From Bacillota bacterium (lineage in GTDB: Bacteria; Bacillota; Clostridia; Lachnospirales; Bianqueaceae), in NCBI GenBank assembly GCA_017474705.1, contig JAFVHC010000275.1, positions 1-12,736 on the forward strand: DNA of 12,736 bases. Reading direction: 5' to 3'. This document shows, one piece after another, positions 5,080 through 11,841 of this stretch. Positions within the stretch are counted from its first letter, which is position 1, and every line of letters begins with the position of its first letter. The notes below the pieces were generated by a model. It saw nothing but the letters and a program-made list of their open reading frames with translations. It was not told the origin of the DNA and ran no database searches. Position numbers and translations under genes: made by a program.

Positions 5080-6603
5080 TTACAACATTTTGTCATAGAG
5101 TGCAAGGTATTTTTTTGTGATCTCTACATCGGAAAGGCAGGGCACGTACGCGCGTCCGATCTTCTGCCGGGTCTCATTGCCTTTACCCGTGATCAGAAGC
5201 ACTGTAGGTTCTTTCACTTCCTGCATGGCGGCGCGGATCGCGTCCTCCCGCTCCTCCAGGACGGCATACGGACAGCCTGTAGGCTCGATATGCGCAACGA
5301 TCTCCGCTGCGATCTGATCGAACGGCTCGGTACCCGAATCCTCGGAAGTGACAAAGATCTTGGACGCATAGCGTACCGCGACTTCCGCGAGATCCCGCCG
5401 TCTGAGCTGTGCTTTGCTGCCGGGACATCCATAGATGCTGACGATATGATAGCCCGGATATTCTTCCTTCGTGGAGCCGAAAAGCTTTTCAAAACTGAGC
5501 CGGTTGTGGGCATAGTCCACGATCGCGATGATCTTACGGTCTTTAGATTTATACACTTCCATGCGACCGCTGGAACGCGCCTCATAGAGGCCTTTTTTGA
5601 TGTGCTCCATCGGTACGCCCAGGATGATGGCCGTCGCGATGGCCGCCAACGCGTTCTCCACGTTGAACAGTCCGGGCATGGTCAAGGCAAAAGGTTCATC
5701 GAAACCATTGATACCGGAGTATCGTACCCGGAAGCATATCTCATCATCATGCTTCTGCACATCGTATCCATACAGATCGGCCTGAGGATCGGTCTGGCTG
5801 AAGGTCAGCATGTCCTCCGCCGCCTTGGCTGCAGCCACGACTTCCTCTGCCCGGTCACTGTCCAGATTGACGACCGCGTGCTTCGTGCTGCGGAAGATCT
5901 TCAGTTTGGACTGGAAATAATCCTCCATGGTCGGGTGTTCGACCGGGCTGATATGGTCCTCTGAAATATTCAGGAAGATGCCCACGTCGAATATGATATC
6001 GCTGACCCGGTCGTATTTCAGGCCCTGGCTCGACACCTCCATGGTCATATACGCAAGACCACTGTCCACTGCATTGCGGAAATGCCGCTGCAGGTCCATG
6101 ACCTCAGGCGTGGTCAGATGGGATTCTTTGAAAATGACGCCGTCGTAGGTATCGATGGAACTGATGACGCCTGTCTTCGGTTTGTGCAGGCTCTCCATCC
6201 AGCTGTCCAGGATGTACTTGACGTAATACGTCGTCGTGGACTTGCCCTTGGTCCCGGTGATCCCGATCAGCCCTAGGTCTCGCCAGGCTTCCTCATAGAA
6301 AAGGCCGGCCAGGACCGGCATGGCCTTGCGGATGTCCGTGACCAGCAGATGCGGGACAGCGGGATCCACATTGGGATACACTGTCTCGGCGACATAGCCC
6401 GCCGCGCCGTTTGCCAGTACCTGCAGCAGGTACTCCTCCTTGAACGCGGCGCCTTTACATACGAACAAGGTATCCTGCCCCAGGTCTCTGGAATCATAGC
6501 TCAGATAGCCGATCGGCTGCGCGGGATCCGGCATGACCGCTGTCTGCAGCAGCCCTTTCGCTTCCAATGCCTTGGCAAACTCTTGAAGTCGATGCACTTG
6601 CAT
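5080..6603 (-). CDS. murE: MurE-type UDP-N-acetylmuramyl-tripeptide ligase
   Basis: The 507-residue protein has the three-domain layout of MurE. The ATP loop GTKGKST is at 117-123, TTPE at 164-167, EVSSQGL at 189-195, the central-domain end near 345 (SSGRMEV), and a C-terminal ligase domain with DYAHN (363-367). MurE adds the third stem-peptide residue to UDP-MurNAc-L-Ala-D-Glu in the cytoplasm. The specificity loop reads TSEDSGTEP (419-427) where DAP-adding enzymes have DNPR, so meso-DAP is unlikely. L-Lys (or another diamino acid) is my inference. EVSSQ rather than EVSSH is also seen, to my memory, in streptococcal L-Lys enzymes. It is the last gene of a ligase-racemase-murE set, 11 bp after the racemase stop, with a GGGGA ribosome binding site that lies against that stop codon. 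It could be the only murE or a second paralogue; other mur genes are absent from the window. Confidence 0.9.
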   Translation of the reverse strand: MQVHRLQEFAKALEAKGLLQTAVMPDPAQPIGYLSYDSRDLGQDTLFVCKGAAFKEEYLLQVLANGAAGYVAETVYPNVDPAVPHLLVTDIRKAMPVLAGLFYEEAWRDLGLIGITGTKGKSTTTYYVKYILDSWMESLHKPKTGVISSIDTYDGVIFKESHLTTPEVMDLQRHFRNAVDSGLAYMTMEVSSQGLKYDRVSDIIFDVGIFLNISEDHISPVEHPTMEDYFQSKLKIFRSTKHAVVNLDSDRAEEVVAAAKAAEDMLTFSQTDPQADLYGYDVQKHDDEICFRVRYSGINGFDEPFALTMPGLFNVENALAAIATAIILGVPMEHIKKGLYEARSSGRMEVYKSKDRKIIAIVDYAHNRLSFEKLFGSTKEEYPGYHIVSIYGCPGSKAQLRRRDLAEVAVRYASKIFVTSEDSGTEPFDQIAAEIVAHIEPTGCPYAVLEEREDAIRAAMQEVKEPTVLLITGKGNETRQKIGRAYVPCLSDVEITKKYLALYDKML

Positions 6604-6614
6604 ATCAAGTCCCC

Positions 6615-7325
6615 TTACGGAATATAAGTCTTGCCGGCCCGTTCGATAAAACAGCGCACCAGCACGTCGGTAGAATCGATCACATAGCCGGGCAGTTGAT
6701 AATACTGCTTGAAATAGGACAGTTCGGTACAGGCCAGTACGATGCGCTCACAGCCTGCCGCCGTCAGTTCCGAGACGACCCGGTAGAACCGGTCCTCTTC
6801 CCCCTGTTTGCCTTGCTTGATCTCATCATAGATCAGATGCATCACATCTTTCTGACGTTTTTCGGAAGGATAGACGGGTTCGATGCCCAAGGCGCGGCAT
6901 TCCTTTCCATAAACGTCTGCGGACACGGTACCGTCGGTAGCCATGATGCCCAGCTTCGTCAGTTCCGGATAGCTGCGCTTCGCCTCCAGCACCGTCTCCC
7001 GCACCATGTGGATCAACTCTGCATGGATCCTGGCCTGGATCTTTTCGTAGAAATAGTGGGACGTGTTGCACGGAATGGCGATGGTCTCGACGCCCATCTG
7101 CTCCATCTGCAGGCAATCAGCGACAGCCTGCTCCAGGAACGCATCCACTTCTCCGGTACGGATCGCCTCCGTGCGGTCCGGCATAGTGGCCCGGTTCACG
7201 ATGACCAGGTCGATATGTTCCTGGTCCTTGTCGGCGGCCGTATGCTGCACGATGCGTCCGAACAGGAAACTGGTCGCCATGGGACCCATACCGCCCAGGA
7301 TACCCATACGTATCGGTCGACTCAT
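6615..7325 (-). CDS. racD: Aspartate/glutamate racemase family protein, probable aspartate racemase
   Basis: The 236-residue product fits the cofactor-independent Asp/Glu racemase superfamily. It has the GILGGMGPMAT start (8-18), the first catalytic Cys in IPCNTSHYF (Cys86) and the second in LACTELSYF (Cys199). The GGMGP start and the PCNTSH context favour aspartate racemase over MurI glutamate racemase. It would make D-Asp from L-Asp in the cytoplasm. It is flanked upstream by an ATP-grasp enzyme like the D-Asp ligases of enterococci and lactococci (14-bp gap) and downstream by a MurE-type ligase (11-bp gap). This supports supply of D-Asp for a peptidoglycan cross-bridge. An AAAGGA ribosome binding site overlaps the upstream stop codon. 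Substrate is inferred from context and motif, not proven. Confidence 0.9.
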   Translation of the reverse strand: MSRPIRMGILGGMGPMATSFLFGRIVQHTAADKDQEHIDLVIVNRATMPDRTEAIRTGEVDAFLEQAVADCLQMEQMGVETIAIPCNTSHYFYEKIQARIHAELIHMVRETVLEAKRSYPELTKLGIMATDGTVSADVYGKECRALGIEPVYPSEKRQKDVMHLIYDEIKQGKQGEEDRFYRVVSELTAAGCERIVLACTELSYFKQYYQLPGYVIDSTDVLVRCFIERAGKTYIP

Positions 7326-7339
7326 AATATGATGATCCT

Positions 7340-8548
7340 TTACTTATATTTATAGTATTTCAGGAAATGGCCCAGATAGTTGCGGACCACGAATTTCAGA
7401 CGCTTGAAGCCCAGATCGCCTTTATAGAACATGGGATTGACGTATCCGTACTGCCGGATCACCCGCTTCATCTCCGCGACAGCCTTCGCGTTGTGGATGT
7501 AGTGATAGGCGACCAGCCGCGGTACCACCAGCCACAGATGCGGCTTGTCGGCGATGGTCAGCTTCATTTCCTTATGCTCGATATAGTCCTCCACCAGGCA
7601 TTTCGCCAGGTTGAAACCAGAACCGGTCACATAGAAATTGCTGCGGCCCTGACGCAGATTGATCTCGAAGAACTTGTACTTGCCATCCCGCTCGTCATAT
7701 TTGATATCGAAATTGGAGAAGCCGACGTAATGGATGGCTTCCAGGAATTTCTTGACGCCGCGCATCAGGTCCACGTTGACCTCGTTCAGGATGACAGCGT
7801 GGTTGCCGATGCCGTGCGGGATATGCTCTTCCAGAAGGACATGGCCCAGGCTCATGAGCTGGACTTTTCCATTATGGTCCGAATAGCAGGTCAATACCCG
7901 CATGTAAGAATCGTTGCCCGGGATCATATCCTGGATGATCAAGGAATCATGATAGCCTGCTTCATAGATCTTATCGATCGTACGTTCCAGCTCTTCACGC
8001 GTCTTGATCTTGAAGACTTTGTTCTGCCCTTCAAACGGGTACTCCCAGTACATGACGCTGTCGGAAGGTTTCAGGATGTAAGGCGCGTCGAACGGCAGAG
8101 TGAAATCATGACCCATCTCCTTGCGGTGGATGAACGTATCCGGATGGTCCAGGCCGAACTGGTCGCACATCTTGTAGAAGTTCTCTTTTTTGGCCAGTTC
8201 GATCATCTGGTCATAATCGATGTAGGCAGCGATCACATTAGGTTCGTACTCGCCCTTATGTTTGCCGAGCAGCGCCACATAGGCATCCCCGCAGCCGACC
8301 GCGATGATCTTCTTATCCGCGTGCTCACGCGCGAAAGTATTGAGGCTGTCCAGGAACACATCATCCTGATCGATCTTTTCGTTTGCCCTGAAGTCCACGA
8401 TGCGGCTGTTGTAGGATGGGCTGCTCGTATATTTGCCCATGACGACGGAGCGCACCCCATAGGCTTCATGGAAAGCACGCGCCATACTGTAGGTGTTGAT
8501 GTCGCTGGCAAACAACACCGGAATGAATTCTCTTTCTACGATCTTCAA
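7340..8548 (-). CDS. aslA: ATP-grasp ligase similar to D-aspartate ligase of cross-bridge synthesis
   Basis: The product is an ATP-grasp enzyme of about 402 residues. Near residue 160, YILKPSDS carries the ATP-binding Lys. SLIIQDMIPGNDSYMRVL lies near 205-220, and FFEINLRQGRS near 295-303 carries the metal-binding Glu and Asn. From memory these segments closely match the D-aspartate ligases AslA/Aslfm of Lactococcus and Enterococcus faecium. Those enzymes link the beta-carboxyl of D-Asp to the side-chain amine of L-Lys in the peptidoglycan precursor. Start choice: a GTG at 8557 touches the GAGGTG ribosome binding site directly and cannot use it. The in-frame TTG at 8548 sits 6 bases after it, so I prefer TTG. 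It is the first gene of the ligase-racemase-murE set with its own promoter. Family is firm; the D-Asp substrate rests on similarity and the racemase neighbour. Confidence 0.9.
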   Translation of the reverse strand: MKIVEREFIPVLFASDINTYSMARAFHEAYGVRSVVMGKYTSSPSYNSRIVDFRANEKIDQDDVFLDSLNTFAREHADKKIIAVGCGDAYVALLGKHKGEYEPNVIAAYIDYDQMIELAKKENFYKMCDQFGLDHPDTFIHRKEMGHDFTLPFDAPYILKPSDSVMYWEYPFEGQNKVFKIKTREELERTIDKIYEAGYHDSLIIQDMIPGNDSYMRVLTCYSDHNGKVQLMSLGHVLLEEHIPHGIGNHAVILNEVNVDLMRGVKKFLEAIHYVGFSNFDIKYDERDGKYKFFEINLRQGRSNFYVTGSGFNLAKCLVEDYIEHKEMKLTIADKPHLWLVVPRLVAYHYIHNAKAVAEMKRVIRQYGYVNPMFYKGDLGFKRLKFVVRNYLGHFLKYYKYK

Positions 8549-8586
8549 ATCTGTCACCTCATTTTCTTAAATAACATCAACTTTGT

Positions 8587-8615
8587 ATTGTACCACGGAT
8601 CATCTGCTATGACAA
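8587..8615 (-). promoter_or_regulatory. Promoter of the D-Asp ligase/racemase/murE set
   Basis: On the minus strand, TTGTCA (8615-8610) and TACAAT (8592-8587) are 17 bp apart, in the 73-base gap after the mscS stop. Transcription would start near 8580, about 32 bases before the preferred start codon. The -10 area (GTGGTACAAT) is identical over 10 bases to that of the mscS promoter. Confidence 0.75.
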
Positions 8616-8621
8616 GCCGGA

Positions 8622-9419
8622 TCAGTTTTTGATATGGACGTTCAGGTGGTCGTACGTGATCTCGATGCCGGCTGCGTCGAATGCCGGTTTGACTCCCTCG
8701 ATGATATCGAAATACACGTCCCAATAATCCTCGGCTTTGCACCAGACCCAGCAGGCGTAGGCGATGGAACTGTTGCCGTATTCCTGCACGGAGATGCGCG
8801 GCGCGGGATCCTGCAGCGCTTTTGGCGTTTCAGCCACCACCTGCGTCAGCACCTGTTTGACCAGTTCCGGAGAGGCGTCATAAGACGCGGTGAATGTGTG
8901 GTCCACGCGCAGCAGCCCGAGGGTGGAATAATTCTTGATCTTCCCGGAGACGATCTCGCTGTTGGGCACATAGATGAGCTGGTTGTTGAGTGTCCGAATA
9001 CGGCTGTAGATAAGACTGATGTCCATGACCGTACCCTTGACCTCGCCGATTTCGATAAAATCCCCTGTTTTGAAGGGCTTGACAGTCAGCAGCACGATGC
9101 CGCTGGCAATGTTGCCGAAGACGCCCTGCAGCGCCAGGGACACTGCCAAAGTAACGACACTGAACAGTGCCACCACCGACGTCATATTGATGCCAAGACT
9201 TTGGGCAATGATCATCACGGCCAGACCATACAAAACGATCTTGACCATGGATTTCAGAAATGTGCGCACACCATGCTCCAGCTTGGACTTGTTCACGACT
9301 TTCTGGAACAGGTGATAAAAGGCTTTGACGGCAAGAAAACAGACGATGGTAAGGATCACCGCTTTGATGATCTGTTCCACAGTGATGCCGAAAAGCATAT
9401 ATTTTAAAAACTTATCCAT
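8622..9419 (-). CDS. mscS: Small-conductance mechanosensitive channel, MscS family
   Basis: The 265-residue product has three predicted membrane segments (about 15-36, 57-77 and 80-112). The third carries the pore-lining signature of MscS, ALQGVFGNIASGIVLL (97-112), directly followed by KPFKTGDFIEI (114-124). The beta domain shows LIYVPNSEI (148-156), and the C-terminal part to about 265 fits the cytoplasmic cage. Length is close to that of E. coli MscS (286). It should open under membrane tension to release solutes on osmotic downshift. The start follows GAGGAGG with a 7-base spacer. It is a single gene with its own promoter. No terminator is obvious before the next promoter, so some read-through into the cell-wall set is possible. 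Confidence 0.95.
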   Translation of the reverse strand: MDKFLKYMLFGITVEQIIKAVILTIVCFLAVKAFYHLFQKVVNKSKLEHGVRTFLKSMVKIVLYGLAVMIIAQSLGINMTSVVALFSVVTLAVSLALQGVFGNIASGIVLLTVKPFKTGDFIEIGEVKGTVMDISLIYSRIRTLNNQLIYVPNSEIVSGKIKNYSTLGLLRVDHTFTASYDASPELVKQVLTQVVAETPKALQDPAPRISVQEYGNSSIAYACWVWCKAEDYWDVYFDIIEGVKPAFDAAGIEITYDHLNVHIKN

Positions 9420-9446
9420 ATATGGTCCTCCTCAGACTTCCCCTAT

Positions 9447-9475
9447 ATTGTACCACAGGCAACGGTCATTTTCAA
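9447..9475 (-). promoter_or_regulatory. Promoter of mscS
   Basis: TTGAAA (9475-9470) and TACAAT (9452-9447) on the minus strand are separated by 17 bp. The predicted leader is about 20 bases and holds the GAGGAGG ribosome binding site. Confidence 0.75.
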
Positions 9476-9494
9476 ACATGCTTACAGCACAAAG

Positions 9495-9518
9495 AAAGCT
9501 CCGCCTAAGCGGAGCTTT
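9495..9518 (-). terminator. Terminator of the cold-shock gene
   Basis: A perfect 10-bp stem (9495-9504 with 9509-9518) with the tetraloop TTAG on the minus strand begins 22 bases after the cold-shock stop codon and is followed by CTTTG. The right side carries TTTT on the plus strand, so it may act in both directions. Confidence 0.85.
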
Positions 9519-9540
9519 TGTCGTTGTGAGCTTGTACCTC

Positions 9541-9738
9541 TTACAGCTTTACAATGTTCGCTGCCTGCGGACCGCGGTCACTCTGAATCACATCGAATTC
9601 GACCTGCTGGCCCTCGTTTAAAGTTTTGAAGCCCTCTCCCTGGATTGCAGAAAAATGTGCGAATACGTCGTCGCCATCTTCGACCTTGATAAAGCCATAA
9701 CCTTTTTCTGCGTTGAACCACTTAACAGTACCGACCAT
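9541..9738 (-). CDS. csp: Cold-shock domain protein (CspA family)
   Basis: The 65-residue product is a complete single cold-shock domain: GTVKWFNAEKGYGFI (3-17) includes the RNP1-type KGYGFI, VFAHF (25-29) is RNP2, and it ends in GPQAANIVKL. Csp proteins bind single-stranded RNA and DNA and melt RNA structure during cold or growth transitions. The frame stays open upstream to 9849, but that extension overlaps the promoter, so the ATG at 9738 after GGAGG is the real start. The ribosome binding site is 11 bases from the ATG, slightly long. A leader of about 75 bases precedes the gene, as is usual for post-transcriptionally controlled csp genes. It is a single gene with its own promoter and terminator. 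Confidence 0.96.
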   Translation of the reverse strand: MVGTVKWFNAEKGYGFIKVEDGDDVFAHFSAIQGEGFKTLNEGQQVEFDVIQSDRGPQAANIVKL

Positions 9739-9820
9739 TTTACTTGGTGCCTCCATAAATTGAAATTGGAAACCCGGCTGCAAGAAATTTCCTTGAAGCA
9801 CGCATTCCCCAAGCACATCT

Positions 9821-9849
9821 AAAATAGCATCCTTTCCGGTATATGTCAA
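9821..9849 (-). promoter_or_regulatory. Promoter of the cold-shock gene
   Basis: A perfect TTGACA (9849-9844) lies 17 bp before TATTTT (9826-9821) on the minus strand. Transcription would start near 9814, leaving a leader of about 75 bases. Within the leader, CAAGGAAATTTCTTG (near 9780-9794) can fold on itself and could be part of temperature control. Confidence 0.65.
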
Positions 9850-9933
9850 GCTATATTTGCCTATTTTCGGAAAATCTTACTGTCTAAAAGGAAAAAGCTC
9901 TTGAATAATTAATGCAATTAAATTGTATAATCG

Positions 9934-11823
9934 TTATTTCGGATCCACGTTCTTCAGATCTTCTCTCCAGGCTGCGGCCACCGCATCGCTCGGCATATGC
10001 CACGCACCGCGGGGCGAAAGCGAGACCTCCGTCACCATCGGACCATCCGGCAGTGCGGAACGCTTATACTGCTGCATGAAGAACCGATCGCAGAACTTGC
10101 GCAGCCAATGAAGGATCACTTCCTTCGGGAAGACATCATGGAACGCTCTTTCCGCCAGATACAGGACCTTGGAAGGCGTCTGTCTCTCACGTACAATATG
10201 ATACAGGAAGAAATCGTGGAGGTCGTACGGACCGACCAGATCCTCCGTCTTCTGACTGCTGTCCTTGCCTTCAGACGGCAGCAGTTCGGGGCTGACCGGG
10301 GTCGCCAGGATGTCGTTGAGAACGTCCCGCAGTGTGGCATCTTCCGAGCGCTCCGCGATATAAGCCGTCAGCCGGCGGATCAGCGTCTTGGGGATACCGG
10401 CATTCACACCGTACATGGACATGTGATCGCCATTGTATGTCGCCCAGCCCAGCGCCAGCTCAGACAGGTCGCCGGTACCGACCACCAGGCCGTTCTCCTG
10501 GTTCGCCAGATCCATCAGGATCTGCGTACGTTCACGGGCCTGCGCGTTTTCAAATGTAACGTCGTATTTCTCCGGATCCTGGGCGATGTCCGCAAAATGC
10601 TGTAGGACGGAGGCTTTCATATCGATGGTCGCGAAGCGGACGCCCAATGCCTCCGCCAGGATCTCCGCATTGCTGCGGGTCCGGCTCGTCGTGCCGAAGC
10701 AAGGCATGGTCACCGCCAGGATCTGTGAACGGGACATACCAAGCCGGTCGGCGGTACGTACACAAGCCAACAGTGCCAGTGTGGAATCCAGGCCTCCGGA
10801 CAGACCGATGACCAATGTTCTGCAATGTGCATGAAGGACTCTTTTGCCCAGTCCCTCGGCCTGCAGATCCAGCGCCGTTTCCAGTTCTTCTGCCGCCGGC
10901 AGGAATGGATACGGATCTACGTTCCGTGTCAGTTCCGTGGGGCGGACCGGCGTTGTAAAAGGAATGACGCAGCCGCTTTGTTCTGCTGGAGTCCAGAGTT
11001 CGCACGCTCTGCGGTCCGATACCAACTGCTGCACATCCAGTTCGGAGATGGTCAAACCTTCAGAGAACAAGGGACTTTCCTCCAGGATCTGTCCGCTTTC
11101 AATGATGAGGCGATGGCCCGCATCGGCCTGATCAGTCGTGGATTCACCTGCACCGGCGCCGCTCACGACGACCCCAGAGAGCAGACGTCCGCTTTCTGCT
11201 TTCAACGCAGCGCGTCGTTTTTCCGCCCGGCCAAGTGCTTCTGCTTCTTCATAACCGGACACCAGGATCGTGGCACCTGCGCAGGCCAAAGAAGCCGCCG
11301 TACCCGACAGCGCCGTCAGATCTGCTCCGGTGCAGACAGCGAACGTAAAGTCGGAGATCTCCTGATGCCGAAACAGCAGCCGCGTACCGAAGGGGATCTT
11401 TTCTCCGTTCCAGTCGATCACGATGGTGTCTGCAGGGGCAGGCTTGAACCAGCGGCGCTCCTCTGCGCTGAGGCATGATTTGGGTACGATGCCCAGCACT
11501 TTACCCTTCTGCAGTACCGCCGCACAGTCATAGATGGCTCCGTTCCATGCGAAAGGAAGTCCCAGCACTGTGACGATATCAAGACCGGAACTGTACTCGA
11601 TCAATTCTTCCGCTGATCTGCGCGCTTTTTCCAACAGTGTCCCCTGCAGGAACAGGTCCCCGCAGGACGCCGCTGTCATGCACAATTCCGGCAGCACAAG
11701 GAGCTGCACCCCGGCCTTATCCGCCTGCTGCATCGACGCGGCGATCTGCTCTGCATTATACGCGGGATCCGCGATCTGAACGCGGGGCGTGCCCGCCGCC
11801 ACTTTGATCCAACCGTTTTTCAT
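9934..11823 (-). CDS. nadE: Glutamine-dependent NAD+ synthetase
   Basis: The 629-residue protein has two domains. The N-terminal nitrilase-type glutaminase (about 1-280) carries the triad Glu46 (LVLPELCM), Lys115 (VPKSCL) and Cys164 (FAVCTGADL). The C-terminal NAD synthase domain (about 320-629) has the ATP-pyrophosphatase loop SGGLDST (342-348), GTGDLSELALGW (449-460) and the following YNGDHMSMYGVNAG. It converts deamido-NAD (nicotinate adenine dinucleotide) to NAD+ with ATP, using ammonia channelled from glutamine. The residue after Cys164 is Thr, not the Glu seen in many family members (CED), but the triad is intact. AGGAAAG lies about 4-7 bases upstream of the ATG. The gene is 18 bp after the radical SAM gene, so the two are probably co-transcribed. 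No strong terminator is visible between its stop and the csp promoter. Confidence 0.97.
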   Translation of the reverse strand: MKNGWIKVAAGTPRVQIADPAYNAEQIAASMQQADKAGVQLLVLPELCMTAASCGDLFLQGTLLEKARRSAEELIEYSSGLDIVTVLGLPFAWNGAIYDCAAVLQKGKVLGIVPKSCLSAEERRWFKPAPADTIVIDWNGEKIPFGTRLLFRHQEISDFTFAVCTGADLTALSGTAASLACAGATILVSGYEEAEALGRAEKRRAALKAESGRLLSGVVVSGAGAGESTTDQADAGHRLIIESGQILEESPLFSEGLTISELDVQQLVSDRRACELWTPAEQSGCVIPFTTPVRPTELTRNVDPYPFLPAAEELETALDLQAEGLGKRVLHAHCRTLVIGLSGGLDSTLALLACVRTADRLGMSRSQILAVTMPCFGTTSRTRSNAEILAEALGVRFATIDMKASVLQHFADIAQDPEKYDVTFENAQARERTQILMDLANQENGLVVGTGDLSELALGWATYNGDHMSMYGVNAGIPKTLIRRLTAYIAERSEDATLRDVLNDILATPVSPELLPSEGKDSSQKTEDLVGPYDLHDFFLYHIVRERQTPSKVLYLAERAFHDVFPKEVILHWLRKFCDRFFMQQYKRSALPDGPMVTEVSLSPRGAWHMPSDAVAAAWREDLKNVDPK

Positions 11824-11841
11824 GTTTCTTTCCTCGACCTT

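Noticed and set aside
7367..8632. Long plus-strand open frame (421 codons) opposite the ATP-grasp ligase
   Set aside because: It is the antisense shadow of a gene with clear family motifs; its own translation is His/Asp/Val-rich and matches nothing I know.
8634..9407. Plus-strand open frame opposite mscS
   Set aside because: Antisense shadow; the minus strand encodes an unmistakable MscS protein with its own ribosome binding site and promoter.
9739..9849. N-terminal extension of the cold-shock protein to a TTG at 9849
   Set aside because: The TTG is part of the TTGACA -35 box and the extension has no ribosome binding site; all known Csp proteins start near the VGTVKWF segment.
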